Of a DNA stretch of 64,000 bases, positions 51,836 to 61,159 are shown piece by piece. This DNA comes from Kosakonia arachidis. Lineage in GTDB: Bacteria > Pseudomonadota > Gammaproteobacteria > Enterobacterales > Enterobacteriaceae. Position 1 is the stretch's first letter, and each line of letters starts with the position of its first letter. The stretch is from contig NZ_FPAU01000002.1 of assembly GCF_900116535.1 (NCBI RefSeq), positions 32,556 through 96,555 of the forward strand, given 5' to 3'. The translations under genes were made by a program, and so were the position numbers. Below the pieces are notes generated by a model. It saw only the letters and a program-made list of their open reading frames with translations. It was not told the DNA's origin and did not search any database.

Positions 51836-51867
51836 GCTGGATGGCGCTTTCGCTTATCCGGCCTGCG
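51836..51867. repeat. REP (palindromic unit) after proX
   Basis: GCTGGATGGCGCTTTCGCTTATCCGGCCTGCG, here shown in parts (GCTGGATGGCG, CTTATCCGGCC), matches the enterobacterial REP consensus with its imperfect stem. It lies 30 nt after the proX stop and probably stabilises the proU transcript end. The rest of the gap to ygaY (51868-52056) shows nothing defined. Confidence 0.75.
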
Positions 51868-52056
51868 CGCGATATACCGCCAGCGTTGAACATTCAGGCA
51901 TAGCACAGCACTCAAGCCGGTTAAGGCTGTGCCGCCATTCGGCAATCAAAGCGCCATCGGCTCACCCTGAGATGACTGCACAAATAACAACATGCCCTCT
52001 CAAGCGATTGACTAAGATAGGTTTCTGAAAAAACCATTATCTGACTACGCATTCCT

Positions 52057-53241
52057 ATGACACAAGCAAACCACATTCTTAGCCCGGCGCTGATCGCGCT
52101 GATGTCCGTTGCAACGGGCCTTGCGGTCGCCAGCAATTACTATGCGCAACCGCTGCTCGACACCATCGCTCATGCCTTTTCGCTGTCGCCCGACCAGGCG
52201 GGTTTTATTGTCACCGCCGCACAGCTTGGCTATGCCGCTGGCTTGCTGTTTCTGGTGCCGCTCGGCGACATCTTTGAGCGGCGAACGCTTATTGTGGTCA
52301 TGACGCTGCTGTCAGCGGGTGGCATGTTGATTACCGCCAGCAGTTCGTCGCTGAGCTTCATGGTCCTCGGCACAGCGCTGACCGGGCTATTCTCCGTTGT
52401 CGCGCAGATCCTCGTGCCGCTGGCCGCGACATTAGCCACACCGGATAAACGCGGTAAAGTGGTCGGCACCATTATGAGCGGGCTGCTGCTGGGGATTTTA
52501 CTGGCGCGCACCGTTGCCGGATTGCTCGCCAGTCTCGGCGGCTGGCGCACAGTTTATTGGGTCGCCAGCGTGCTAATGTTGCTGATGGCGCTGGCGCTGT
52601 GGCGTGGCCTGCCGAAAGTTAAACAGGAAACGCACCTCAATTACCCGCAACTACTCGGCTCTGTTTTTACGCTGTTCGCGGGTGATAGAGTGCTGCGTAC
52701 CCGCGCCCTGCTCGGCTGTCTGAGTTTCGCCAACTTCAGTATTTTATGGACTTCAATGGCGTTTCTGCTGGCCTCGCCACCGTTCAACTTCTCCGAAGCG
52801 GTGATCGGTTTATTCGGGCTGGTCGGCGCGGCGGGCGCATTAGGTGCGCGTCCCGTCGGTGGCCTGGCGGATCGCGGTAAATCGCATCTCACCACCACGG
52901 GCAGTCTGATATTGTTGCTGTTTTCATGGTTCGCCATTTGGCTTGGTCACAGCTCGGTTATCGCCCTGATTATTGGCATCATTGTGCTGGATCTCACCGT
53001 GCAAGGTGTGCATATCACCAACCAGACGGTGATTTACCGCATCAAACCGGATGCGCGTAACCGCCTGACCGCCGGTTATATGACCAGCTACTTTATTGGC
53101 GGCGCGGCAGGTTCGTTGATCTCGGCCTCCGCATGGCAACATACGGGCTGGACAGGCGTCTGCGTGGCAGGCAGTACGCTGGCGCTGTTGAATCTGCTGG
53201 TCTGGTGGCGAGGATTTCATCGCCAACAAGTAGTGAAGTAA
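52057..53241 (+). CDS. ygaY: MFS transporter YgaY, intact
   Basis: A 394-residue major facilitator with twelve hydrophobic segments and the loop 2-3 motif GDIFERR. The position between proX and ygaZ equals E. coli ygaY, which is, as I recall, a pseudogene there. Here the frame is uninterrupted. The substrate is unknown; relatives include sugar-efflux and drug-efflux carriers. Confidence 0.85.
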   Translation: MTQANHILSPALIALMSVATGLAVASNYYAQPLLDTIAHAFSLSPDQAGFIVTAAQLGYAAGLLFLVPLGDIFERRTLIVVMTLLSAGGMLITASSSSLSFMVLGTALTGLFSVVAQILVPLAATLATPDKRGKVVGTIMSGLLLGILLARTVAGLLASLGGWRTVYWVASVLMLLMALALWRGLPKVKQETHLNYPQLLGSVFTLFAGDRVLRTRALLGCLSFANFSILWTSMAFLLASPPFNFSEAVIGLFGLVGAAGALGARPVGGLADRGKSHLTTTGSLILLLFSWFAIWLGHSSVIALIIGIIVLDLTVQGVHITNQTVIYRIKPDARNRLTAGYMTSYFIGGAAGSLISASAWQHTGWTGVCVAGSTLALLNLLVWWRGFHRQQVVK

Positions 53242-53363
53242 GCAAGCGCTCACATTTATACCATTCCACTAAAAACCGGGTGTTAACACGCCCCTCAGTC
53301 TGTTAAGGTTATAGGACTTGTTTATCCCGGTTATATTAACGTGGGTGATATATAACAAAGACT

Positions 53364-54110
53364 ATGGATAGTTCAGCAATACCTCCAGACGCCGAGCCAG
53401 TGAGAGTAGCCACACTACGGGAAGGTATCATAGACAGCCTTCCCATCGTTTTAAGCTACATCCCCGTTGCATTTACCTTTGGCATGAATGCCAGCAAACT
53501 CGGTTTTTCTCCTCTTGAAAGCCTCTTTTTCTCCTGCATTATCTACGCAGGCGCCAGCCAATTTGTCATTACCACCCTGCTTGCTGCGGGCAGCACCTTG
53601 TGGGTTGCCGCGTTGACCGTTATGGCGATGGATGTTCGCCACGTGCTGTATGGCCCATCGTTACGCAGCCGTATTTTGCAACCGCTTAAAAATCCGAAAA
53701 CTGCGATCTGGGCTTTTGGCCTGACGGACGAAGTGTTTGCTGCCGCAACTACCAAATTGGTACGCGATAATCGTTGCTGGAGCGAAAACTGGATGATAGG
53801 CATCGCATTATTTTCATGGCTCTCCTGGGTCGCCGGAACAGTGCTGGGCGCATTTTCCGGCAGCGGCCTGCTGGAGGGATATCCAGCTGTTGAATCAGCG
53901 TTGGGTTTTATGTTGCCCGCTCTGTTTATGAGCTTCCTGCTGGCGTCGTTCCAGCGTCGCCAGACGCCGAGCGTTACCGCCGCGCTGCTTGGCGCGCTGG
54001 CCGGTTTAACCCTGTTCTCTATCCCTGCGGCGATCCTCGCCGGGATCGTTTCTGGCTGCATTGCCGCGCTGGTGCAGGCGTTTTATCAGGGTGTTCCCGA
54101 TGAGGCATGA
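53364..54110 (+). CDS. ygaZ: AzlC-family branched-chain amino acid exporter subunit YgaZ
   Basis: A 248-residue protein with AzlC features ([39 protein letters not shown]). With YgaH it exports L-valine and methionine in E. coli. It overlaps ygaH by 11 nt. Confidence 0.93.
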   Translation: MDSSAIPPDAEPVRVATLREGIIDSLPIVLSYIPVAFTFGMNASKLGFSPLESLFFSCIIYAGASQFVITTLLAAGSTLWVAALTVMAMDVRHVLYGPSLRSRILQPLKNPKTAIWAFGLTDEVFAAATTKLVRDNRCWSENWMIGIALFSWLSWVAGTVLGAFSGSGLLEGYPAVESALGFMLPALFMSFLLASFQRRQTPSVTAALLGALAGLTLFSIPAAILAGIVSGCIAALVQAFYQGVPDEA

Positions 54111-54435
54111 AATTTTACTGCTCGGTCTGCTGGTAGGCTGCGTTAATTTTTTATTTCGCTATCTTCCTTTGCGCGTTCGTGTCGGGCGGCCAAACCCGAC
54201 AAAACGTGGGGTTGTCGGCATCCTGCTGGACACCATCGGCATCGCCTCTATTTGTTCATTGCTGGTGGTGTCATGCGTACCAGAGATCATTCATGATGGG
54301 CGCCGCCTGTTGCCAACGCTGGTTGGCTTCGCGGTGCTGGGTCTCAGCTTCTGGAAAACACGCAGCATTATTCTCCCCACGCTACTCAGTGCACTTGCGT
54401 ACGGAATCGCATGGAAACTGCTGACGGATTTATAG
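54100..54435 (+). CDS. ygaH: AzlD-family exporter subunit YgaH
   Basis: A 111-residue small membrane partner of Yga[19 protein letters not shown] and [21 protein letters not shown] chose the ATG at 54100 by homology to E. coli YgaH; an upstream in-frame ATG at 54061 would overlap ygaZ by 50 nt. Confidence 0.92.
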   Translation: MRHEILLLGLLVGCVNFLFRYLPLRVRVGRPNPTKRGVVGILLDTIGIASICSLLVVSCVPEIIHDGRRLLPTLVGFAVLGLSFWKTRSIILPTLLSALAYGIAWKLLTDL

Positions 54436-54525
54436 ATAAGGCAAATTATTAGCAACAAATAATACATTTACTTTATTTGTCACTGTCGTTACTATATCGA
54501 CTGCAATTAATGAGGTCATACACAA

Positions 54526-55056
54526 ATGGATAGTTCGTTTACGCCCATAGAGCAAATGCTTAAGTTTCGCGCCAGCCGCTATGAGGATTTTCCGTTTCAG
54601 GAGATTTTGCTCACCCGTCTGTGCATGCATATGCAGGGTAAGCTGTTGGAAAACCGCAACAAAATGCTGAAAGCGCAGGGTATTAACGAGACGTTGTTTA
54701 TGGCGTTGATCACGCTGGAGTCGCAAGAAAACCATAGCATTCAGCCGTCTGAATTGAGCAGCGCGCTGGGTTCTTCACGTACCAATGCCACACGTATCGC
54801 CGATGAGCTGGAAAAACGCGGCTGGATCGAACGTCGCGAAAGTGATAACGATCGCCGCTGCTTGCATCTGCAACTGACTGATAAAGGTCACGAATTCCTG
54901 CGTCAGGTTCTGCCCCCGCAGCACAACTGTCTGCATCAACTGTGGTCTTCCCTGAGCGACGCTGAGAAAGCCCAGCTTGAGCAGATCACACGTAAGTTAC
55001 TTACGCGTCTCGACAAGATGGAAGAAGACGGCCTTATTCTTGAGGCGCTGCGCTAA
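54526..55056 (+). CDS. mprA: MarR-family repressor MprA (EmrR)
   Basis: A 176-residue MarR-type repressor with the winged helix [21 protein letters not shown] and wing [13 protein letters not shown]. It represses mprA-emrAB and is released by uncouplers and other hydrophobic drugs. The emr genes follow after a hairpin. Confidence 0.95.
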   Translation: MDSSFTPIEQMLKFRASRYEDFPFQEILLTRLCMHMQGKLLENRNKMLKAQGINETLFMALITLESQENHSIQPSELSSALGSSRTNATRIADELEKRGWIERRESDNDRRCLHLQLTDKGHEFLRQVLPPQHNCLHQLWSSLSDAEKAQLEQITRKLLTRLDKMEEDGLILEALR

Positions 55057-55094
55057 CGCGACAGACCGTTCGAATATCCAGGATAAAAGAATAT

Positions 55095-55119
55095 AAGGGC
55101 CAGCCTGATGCTGGCCTTT
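55095..55119 (+). terminator. Attenuator-like hairpin between mprA and emrA
   Basis: GCCAGC pairs with GCTGGC, extended by weaker AAGG/CTTT pairing, around the loop CTGAT, and a TTTC tail follows. It lies 40 nt after mprA and would reduce readthrough into emrAB. Confidence 0.6.
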
Positions 55120-55172
55120 CTAACGGAAGGTCGGCTGTGTCGACATCAAATAAGAAGATCGTGGAGAAAAGC

Positions 55173-56345
55173 ATGAGCGCAAATGCGGAGAGTCATCCCC
55201 CGCAGCAACCGGTAAAAAAGAGAGGCAAACGTAAAGGTGCCCTTCTAATGCTGACCTTGCTCTTTATTGTTATTGCCGTGGCATACGGAGTTTATTGGTT
55301 TTTGGTACTGCGTCATTATGAAGAAACCGATGACGCTTATGTAGCAGGGAACCAGGTGCAAATCATGGCGCAGGTCTCCGGCAGCGTGACGAAAGTCTGG
55401 GCTGACAATACCGATTTTGTAAAACAGGGAGATGTGCTGGTTACGCTGGATACCACCGATGCGCAGCAGGCGTTTGAAAAAGCGCAGACTGCACTGGCAA
55501 GCAGCGTTCGTCAAACCCGCCAGTCGATGATCAATAGCAAGCAGTTGCTCGCGAACATCGAGGTGAAAAAAACCGCCCTCGCCCAGGCACAGAGCGATTT
55601 AAACCGCCGTATTCCACTCGGTACTGCCAATTTGATCGGCCGCGAAGAGCTGCAACACGCCCGTGATGCCGTGACCAGCGCGCAGGCCGATCTGGACGTG
55701 GCCATTCAGCAATACAACGCCAACCAGGCGATCGTGCTTGATACGCCGCTGGAAGATCAACCGGCAGTTAAACAGGCCGCAACCGAAGTCCGCAATAGCT
55801 GGCTGGCACTGCAACGTACGAAAATCGTCAGCCCTATCACCGGCTACGTTTCGCGTCGCGCGGTACAGCCTGGTGCACAAATCAGCCCAACCACCGCATT
55901 AATGGCCGTCGTTCCGGCCACCAATCTGTGGGTGGATGCTAACTTCAAAGAGACACAGCTTGCGCATATGCGTATTGGCCAGACGGCAACCGTGGTCAGC
56001 GATATCTATGGCGATGAAGTGACCTACAACGGGAAAGTGGTCGGCCTCGATATGGGCACCGGCAGCGCGTTCTCATTGTTGCCTGCGCAAAACGCGACCG
56101 GTAACTGGATCAAAGTGGTTCAGCGCCTACCGGTACGTATTGAGCTGGACGCCAAACAACTTGCCGACCATCCACTGCGTATTGGTCTCTCAACGCTGGT
56201 AAAGATCGATACGGCAGATCGTGAAGGTCAGGTGCTGGCAAGCCAGGTGCGCAGTAGCCCGGCGTATGAAAGCAACGCACGGGAGATTAGCCTTGACCCG
56301 GTCAACACGCTGATCGAAAACATCGTGAAAGCCAACGCCGGTTAA
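55173..56345 (+). CDS. emrA: Multidrug efflux membrane-fusion protein EmrA
   Basis: A 390-residue HlyD/MFP-family protein with a short cytoplasmic basic N-terminus, one membrane helix (about 25-45), a lipoyl domain (GSVTKVWADNTDFVKQGDVL) and a periplasmic coiled coil. The ATG at 55173 gives the E. coli N-terminus MSANAE. It links EmrB to TolC. Confidence 0.95.
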   Translation: MSANAESHPPQQPVKKRGKRKGALLMLTLLFIVIAVAYGVYWFLVLRHYEETDDAYVAGNQVQIMAQVSGSVTKVWADNTDFVKQGDVLVTLDTTDAQQAFEKAQTALASSVRQTRQSMINSKQLLANIEVKKTALAQAQSDLNRRIPLGTANLIGREELQHARDAVTSAQADLDVAIQQYNANQAIVLDTPLEDQPAVKQAATEVRNSWLALQRTKIVSPITGYVSRRAVQPGAQISPTTALMAVVPATNLWVDANFKETQLAHMRIGQTATVVSDIYGDEVTYNGKVVGLDMGTGSAFSLLPAQNATGNWIKVVQRLPVRIELDAKQLADHPLRIGLSTLVKIDTADREGQVLASQVRSSPAYESNAREISLDPVNTLIENIVKANAG

Positions 56346-56360
56346 TCTGAGGTGAGTGCA

Positions 56361-57893
56361 ATGCAACAGAAACCGCTGGAAGGCGCGCAACTGGTCATTA
56401 TGACCATTGCGCTGTCGCTTGCGACCTTCATGCAGGTGCTGGACTCCACCATCGCTAACGTGGCTATTCCCACAATAGCCGGCAACCTTGGCTCATCGCT
56501 GAGCCAGGGGACATGGGTGATCACCTCTTTCGGGGTGGCGAACGCCATCTCGATCCCGATCACCGGCTGGCTGGCAAAGCGCATCGGTGAAGTAAAGCTG
56601 TTCCTCTGGTCAACGGTGGCCTTCGCTATCGCCTCCTGGGCGTGCGGCGTCTCCAGCAGCCTGACGATGCTGATCTTCTTCCGTGTGATCCAGGGGATTG
56701 TCGCCGGGCCGTTGATCCCGCTCTCCCAGAGTTTGTTGCTGAGCAACTACCCGCCCGCCAAACGCTCCATCGCGCTGGCGCTGTGGTCAATGACAGTCAT
56801 TGTCGCGCCGATTTGTGGTCCGATCCTTGGCGGTTATATCAGTGATAACTACCACTGGGGCTGGATCTTCTTTATCAACGTGCCGATCGGCGCGCTGGTG
56901 GTGTTGCTGACGCTGCAAACCCTGCGCGGCCGCGAGACGCGAACCGAACAGCGACGCATTGACGGTATTGGCCTGGCGCTGCTGATTCTCGGTATCGGCA
57001 GTTTGCAGGTGATGCTCGATCAAGGCAAAGAGCTGGACTGGTTTAATTCGACAGAGATCATCGTGCTGACGATTGTCGCCGTGGTGTCAATCAGTTTCCT
57101 GGTGGTCTGGGAGTTGACCGATGAGAATCCGATAGTCGATCTGTCACTGTTTAAATCGCGAAATTTTACCATCGGCTGCCTGTGCATTAGCCTCGCCTAT
57201 ATGCTCTACTTCGGCGCGATTGTTCTGCTGCCGCAGCTATTGCAGGAGGTGTATGGCTACACGGCAACGTGGGCGGGGCTGGCCTCCGCGCCTGTCGGGG
57301 TGATCCCGGTGCTGCTGTCGCCGATTATTGGCCGCTTCGCCCATAAGCTGGATATGCGTCGTCTGGTGACCTTCAGCTTTATTATGTATGCGGTATGCTT
57401 CTACTGGCGTGCGTATACCTTCGAACCGGGAATGGACTTTGGCGCTTCCGCCTGGCCGCAATTTATTCAGGGTTTCGCCGTGGCCTGCTTCTTTATGCCG
57501 CTCACCACTATCACGCTCTCCGGCTTGCCGCCTGAGCGACTGGCGGCGGCATCCAGCCTGTCGAACTTCACCCGTACACTGGCCGGTTCAATTGGGACCT
57601 CTATCACTACCACGCTGTGGACTAACCGGGAGTCGATGCACCATGCGCAACTCACCGAGTCGGTCAACCCGTACAACCCTAACGCGCAGGAGATGTATAA
57701 CCAACTGCAAGGCATGGGGATGTCGCAACAGCAAGCGTCCGGTTGGATAGCGCAGCAGATCACCAATCAGGGGCTGATTATTTCCGCCAATGAGATCTTC
57801 TGGTTCTCGGCGGGTGTATTTCTGATCCTGCTCAGCCTGGTGTGGTTTGCCAGACCACCTTTCGGTGCCGGTGGCGGCGGCGGCGCGCACTGA
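56361..57893 (+). CDS. emrB: Multidrug efflux MFS transporter EmrB
   Basis: A 510-residue DHA2-family (14-helix) major facilitator. The N-terminus is MQQKPLEGAQLVIM, the motif LDSTIANVAIPTIAGNLG is in TM1, and the C-terminus is Gly-rich (GGGGGAH). It expels CCCP, nalidixic acid and other hydrophobic compounds with EmrA and TolC. A GTG at 56352 is a less likely start. Confidence 0.95.
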   Translation: MQQKPLEGAQLVIMTIALSLATFMQVLDSTIANVAIPTIAGNLGSSLSQGTWVITSFGVANAISIPITGWLAKRIGEVKLFLWSTVAFAIASWACGVSSSLTMLIFFRVIQGIVAGPLIPLSQSLLLSNYPPAKRSIALALWSMTVIVAPICGPILGGYISDNYHWGWIFFINVPIGALVVLLTLQTLRGRETRTEQRRIDGIGLALLILGIGSLQVMLDQGKELDWFNSTEIIVLTIVAVVSISFLVVWELTDENPIVDLSLFKSRNFTIGCLCISLAYMLYFGAIVLLPQLLQEVYGYTATWAGLASAPVGVIPVLLSPIIGRFAHKLDMRRLVTFSFIMYAVCFYWRAYTFEPGMDFGASAWPQFIQGFAVACFFMPLTTITLSGLPPERLAAASSLSNFTRTLAGSIGTSITTTLWTNRESMHHAQLTESVNPYNPNAQEMYNQLQGMGMSQQQASGWIAQQITNQGLIISANEIFWFSAGVFLILLSLVWFARPPFGAGGGGGAH

Positions 57894-57898
57894 TCTTT

Positions 57899-57920
57899 GG
57901 CGCGGTTTGCCGCGCCTTGT
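57899..57920 (+). terminator. Terminator after emrB
   Basis: GGCGCGG-TTTG-CCGCGCC followed by TTGT, 5 nt after the emrB stop. It insulates the extra leuA-like gene from the emr operon. Confidence 0.75.
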
Positions 57921-57957
57921 CCAGAACGCGACAGTGGTTGTCAGTTCCGATAAAGCA

Positions 57958-58003
57958 GCGCTCCTGAAATCGCTTCACGATGGTGAAAAGACAACAGGAG
58001 CGC
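57958..58003 (+). promoter_or_regulatory. Leader inverted repeat that contains the ribosome-binding site of the leuA-like gene
   Basis: GCGCTCCTG (57958-57966) pairs perfectly with CAGGAGCGC (57995-58003). The right arm contains the Shine-Dalgarno CAGGAG of the gene starting at 58007. An inner pair TTCAC/GTGAA (57974-57978 with 57983-57987) closes the loop. If the RNA folds this way the start site is hidden, so translation control is plausible. The same dyad could instead be a protein-binding site on DNA. Confidence 0.55.
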
Positions 58004-58006
58004 AGC

Positions 58007-59656
58007 ATGCTAAAAAATCCCGCAGAAAAATATTCCCCGTTCACCCCTTTCGCCCTGCCCGATCGCCGCTGGCCTGAACAACGCATTACCCATGCGCCGC
58101 GCTGGCTTTCCACCGATCTGCGCGACGGCAACCAGGCGCTGGCAGAACCGATGGATAGCGCACGCAAGCTGCAATTCTGGGAACTGCTATTGGCGTGCGG
58201 CTTTAAAGAGATTGAGGTGGCTTTCCCTTCGGCCTCGCAAACGGATTTCAACTTTGTTCGCCAGTTGATTGAAGAGCAGCGCATTCCCAACGATGTGACG
58301 ATTCAGGTATTAACCCAGGCGCGGGAGGATTTAATTTACCGCACCTTTGCTTCGCTACAAGGAGTCAGGCAGGCGACAATTCATTTGTACAACGCCACTG
58401 CACCACTGTTTCGCCGCCTGGTATTTGGCATGGAGAAAGCGCAGGTTGTCGAACTGGCGACGCGCTCCACACAACTGATTCGTCAACTGTGTGAAGAGAA
58501 TCCGCAAACGCGCTGGCAGTATGAGTATTCACCGGAGACGTTTTGCTTTACCGAAGCCGATTTCGCGCTGGAGATTTGCGAAGCGGTGGCCGGTGTCTGG
58601 CAACCGTGCGCCGAACGTCCGATGATCATTAACCTGCCGGCGACCGTTGAAGTCAGTACGCCGAATGTTTATGCCGATCAGATTGAATATTTCTGCCGCC
58701 ACTTCAGCCGCCGCAACGACGTGTGCATTAGCGTGCATCCGCATAACGATCGCGGTACCGGCGTTGCCTGCGCAGAGCTGGCGGTGATGGCCGGAGCCGA
58801 TCGCGTTGAAGGCTGCCTGTTTGGTAACGGTGAACGCACCGGTAATGTCTGTCTGGTAACACTGGCGATGAATCTCTATAGCCAGGGGATCAGCCCGCAA
58901 CTCGATTTCAGCGATATGCCGCGCGTGGTGGAAGTGGTGGAAATCTGTAATCAACTGCCGGTACACCCGCGTCATCCGTGGGCTGGCAGCCTGGCCTATA
59001 CCGCATTTTCCGGTTCGCATCAGGACGCGATCAAAAAAGGGTTCGATGCCCGTAAAGCAGGTAGCCACTGGGAGATGCCCTATCTGCCGGTCGATCCGCA
59101 GGATATAGGCTGTAGTTATGAAGCGGTGATCCGTGTGAACAGCCAGTCCGGGAAAAGCGGTAGCGCCTGGCTGATTGAACAGAACCATGGCCTGAAACTG
59201 CCGCGTGCCCTGCAACAGGATTTTAGCCAACATGTGCAGCAGGAGACGGATAAACACGGCAAAGAGATGACGCAAAATGCGCTGTGGCAATTGTTCCGCA
59301 ACCGCTACGGTCTTATACCTTCGCCGCCGCTGTCGCTGCAACATTATCGCAGCGACAGCCAGCAGGATGGTCAGTTACGACTGACGGCGACAGTCATGCG
59401 GGAAGGTAAAACGCGCGAACTGACCGGCAGCGGCAATGGCTTGCTTTCGGCGGCCGCCAACGCCATTACTCCGTGGCTTGGCAAACCCTTTGTCATTAAG
59501 GATTACCATGAGCACACGCTTGGCGTGCGCAGCGACAGCCGCTCGGTGGCGTATATTCGCTGCCTGTATCAGGATGGCAGCAGCCGCTGGGGCGTTGGGA
59601 TTGATAATGATGTCGCGCGTGCTTCATTGCAGGCGTTACTAAACGCGGTGGGCTAA
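58007..59656 (+). CDS. Long-form 2-isopropylmalate synthase (LeuA type 2)
   Basis: A 549-residue DRE-TIM metallolyase. The catalytic Arg-Asp pair is in STDLRDGNQAL. The metal His-x-His-x-x is in SVHPHNDRGTGVA, and GNGERTGNVCLVTLA and the regulatory C-terminal domain (from ~435) are clear. The spacing and N-terminus (PAEKYSPFTPF...WPEQRITHAPRW) are those of the long LeuA class of actinobacteria, pseudomonads and fungi, not of the ~523-residue E. coli LeuA. It condenses acetyl-CoA with 2-oxoisovalerate or a related 2-oxo acid. It ends overlapping the convergent AraC gene by 4 bp. Confidence 0.88.
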   Translation: MLKNPAEKYSPFTPFALPDRRWPEQRITHAPRWLSTDLRDGNQALAEPMDSARKLQFWELLLACGFKEIEVAFPSASQTDFNFVRQLIEEQRIPNDVTIQVLTQAREDLIYRTFASLQGVRQATIHLYNATAPLFRRLVFGMEKAQVVELATRSTQLIRQLCEENPQTRWQYEYSPETFCFTEADFALEICEAVAGVWQPCAERPMIINLPATVEVSTPNVYADQIEYFCRHFSRRNDVCISVHPHNDRGTGVACAELAVMAGADRVEGCLFGNGERTGNVCLVTLAMNLYSQGISPQLDFSDMPRVVEVVEICNQLPVHPRHPWAGSLAYTAFSGSHQDAIKKGFDARKAGSHWEMPYLPVDPQDIGCSYEAVIRVNSQSGKSGSAWLIEQNHGLKLPRALQQDFSQHVQQETDKHGKEMTQNALWQLFRNRYGLIPSPPLSLQHYRSDSQQDGQLRLTATVMREGKTRELTGSGNGLLSAAANAITPWLGKPFVIKDYHEHTLGVRSDSRSVAYIRCLYQDGSSRWGVGIDNDVARASLQALLNAVG

Positions 59657-60423
59657 AGGGAAGGTTCGCGGAAGTAGTCGCTGGGTGATACACCCATCAC
59701 CCGGCGAAACATCGCTGTAAAGGCGCTGTGGCTGCCATATCCCAGATCCAGCGCCACGCGCAGTACCGATTGCCCTTGAGCCAGGCGCAACAGCGCCGCC
59801 AATAAACGGGCGCGTCGCACCCATTCGCCGTAACTTACCCCCGTTTGCTGCTGAAAATGCCGGTTCAGCGTGCGCTCGCTCATGTTCGTCAGGCTGGCTG
59901 ACTGCGCGCTGCTCCAGCTTAGTCCCGGTTCGGCGCGGATCTGTTCGCACAGCTGGCGCAACGCTGCGCTTTGCGGCTCCGGCAGGTGAAACGGCAGCAC
60001 CGGCATGGCGCGGATCTCATCCAGAATCAGTTCATAGATGCGTTCATCGCGGCTACCGGGCATGTACTGCAGGGCCAGATCGAACGCAGCGACGATGAGT
60101 TCGCGCAGCAGCGGCGTGATCTGCACGATCTGGCAGGACGCAGGCAGATCGGCGCGGGCCAGCGGATCGATAAACAGCGTGCGGGCTGCGACGCTGCCGG
60201 TAATGCGGATGGCATGCTGTGTTCCGGCGGGTAACCACACGCCGCGACCAGGAGGAACGACCCAGCACCCAGCAGCGGTATCCACACGCACCACGCCGCT
60301 CAGGCTATGCAATAGCTGTGCACAGTCGTGCTGATGCCACGGTTCGCTGTCGCCGTGCTGATAATCATGGGCAAAGGGATGTAGAGGACGGTGCGTAAAG
60401 GAGAAGGTTAAAGTGGTCGTCAT
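59653..60423 (-). CDS. AraC-family transcriptional regulator
   Basis: A 256-residue regulator: an N-terminal cupin-type domain (about 15-95, HDCAQLLHSLSGVVRV and GVWLPAGTQHAIR) and a C-terminal double helix-turn-helix (NMSERTLNRHFQQQTG and VALDLGYGSHSAFTAMFRRVMG). This resembles the NimR/YeaM group. I chose the ATG at 60423; longer readings lack family resemblance. It is convergent with the leuA-like gene and lies downstream of luxS in the same direction, with the luxS terminator between them. Its target may be the leuA-like gene, but it is not divergent to it. Confidence 0.85.
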   Translation of the reverse strand: MTTTLTFSFTHRPLHPFAHDYQHGDSEPWHQHDCAQLLHSLSGVVRVDTAAGCWVVPPGRGVWLPAGTQHAIRITGSVAARTLFIDPLARADLPASCQIVQITPLLRELIVAAFDLALQYMPGSRDERIYELILDEIRAMPVLPFHLPEPQSAALRQLCEQIRAEPGLSWSSAQSASLTNMSERTLNRHFQQQTGVSYGEWVRRARLLAALLRLAQGQSVLRVALDLGYGSHSAFTAMFRRVMGVSPSDYFREPSL

Positions 60424-60452
60424 CGGGTTGCCGCTGGGTGGCGAGAAAGCAG

Positions 60453-60475
60453 GCCCGGTAAGCGAGCTACCGGGC
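60453..60475 (-). terminator. Terminator after luxS
   Basis: GCCCGGTA pairs with TACCGGGC (8 bp, 7-nt loop) just downstream of luxS; on the minus strand it is followed by CTGCTTTC. Confidence 0.65.
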
Positions 60476-60490
60476 GCTACAATGACAGCA

Positions 60491-61006
60491 CTAGATGTGC
60501 AGTTCCTGCAATTTTTCTTTCGGCAGGGCCAGCTCTTCGTTGCTGTTAACGCGGACATCGCGGTCAAGAATGTGATGGGCGATTTCCTGTGCTTCTTCCA
60601 GCGAGTGCATGGTATAGGTGCCGCACTGGTAGACGTTCAGTTCCGGGATCTGGCTCTGTTCCTTCACCTTCAATACATCGGCCATCGCCGCTTTCCACGC
60701 ATCCGCAACGCGCTGCTCATCCGGCGTGCCAATCAGGCTCATATAGAAGCCCGTGCGACAACCCATCGGCGAAATATCGATGATCTCAACGCCGTTGCCG
60801 TTGAGGTGGTTACGCATGAAACCAGCAAACAGATGCTCCAGCGTGTGGATCCCTTTTTCCGGCATGACCTCTTTGTTAGGCACGCAGAAACGCAGGTCGA
60901 ATACGGTGATGGTATCGCCATGCGGCGTGTCCATGGTTTTGGCTACACGGACAGCAGGGGCTTCCATACGGGTATGATCGACAGTGAAGCTATCCAACAA
61001 TGGCAT
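60491..61006 (-). CDS. luxS: S-ribosylhomocysteine lyase LuxS
   Basis: A 171-residue metalloenzyme with metal ligands in HTLEHLFAG, catalytic residues near MGCRTGFYM, and [15 protein letters not shown] at the N-terminus. It makes the AI-2 precursor and homocysteine in the activated methyl cycle. The MicA sRNA is transcribed away from it on the opposite strand. Confidence 0.95.
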   Translation of the reverse strand: MPLLDSFTVDHTRMEAPAVRVAKTMDTPHGDTITVFDLRFCVPNKEVMPEKGIHTLEHLFAGFMRNHLNGNGVEIIDISPMGCRTGFYMSLIGTPDEQRVADAWKAAMADVLKVKEQSQIPELNVYQCGTYTMHSLEEAQEIAHHILDRDVRVNSNEELALPKEKLQELHI

Positions 61007-61043
61007 TTAGTCACCTCCGACAGTGATTTTTTTAAATAAAAAA

Positions 61044-61071
61044 TGAACTCTTCTTTTTCGTGCGAGTCTGA
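61044..61071 (+). promoter_or_regulatory. Sigma-E-type promoter of micA
   Basis: TGAACTC (61044-61050), a 16-bp spacer and TCTGA (61067-61071) lie 7 nt before the predicted MicA start. This matches the sigma-E pattern GAACTT-N16-TCTGA used by micA in E. coli. Confidence 0.75.
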
Positions 61072-61077
61072 GTATGT

Positions 61078-61151
61078 GAAAGACGCGCATTTGTTATCAT
61101 CATCCCTGATTTTCAGAGATGAAATTTTGGCCACAGTAATGTGGCCTTTTT
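61078..61151 (+). ncRNA. micA: MicA small regulatory RNA
   Basis: The 74-nt segment between luxS and gshA begins GAAAGACGCGCATTTG and continues with the ATCATCATCCCTGA-type seed, as in E. coli MicA. It ends in a GGCCACA-GTAA-TGTGGCC hairpin plus T-tract. MicA is an Hfq-dependent, sigma-E-induced repressor of ompA and other envelope mRNAs. Compared with my recollection of the E. coli sequence, the first hairpin loop and the terminator loop differ slightly. Confidence 0.92.
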
Positions 61152-61159
61152 CTTTTCTG

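Noticed and set aside
58529..59344. 271-codon open frame antisense to the leuA-like gene
   Set aside because: Same reason: the plus-strand gene has full catalytic motifs, and the antisense product has no known features.
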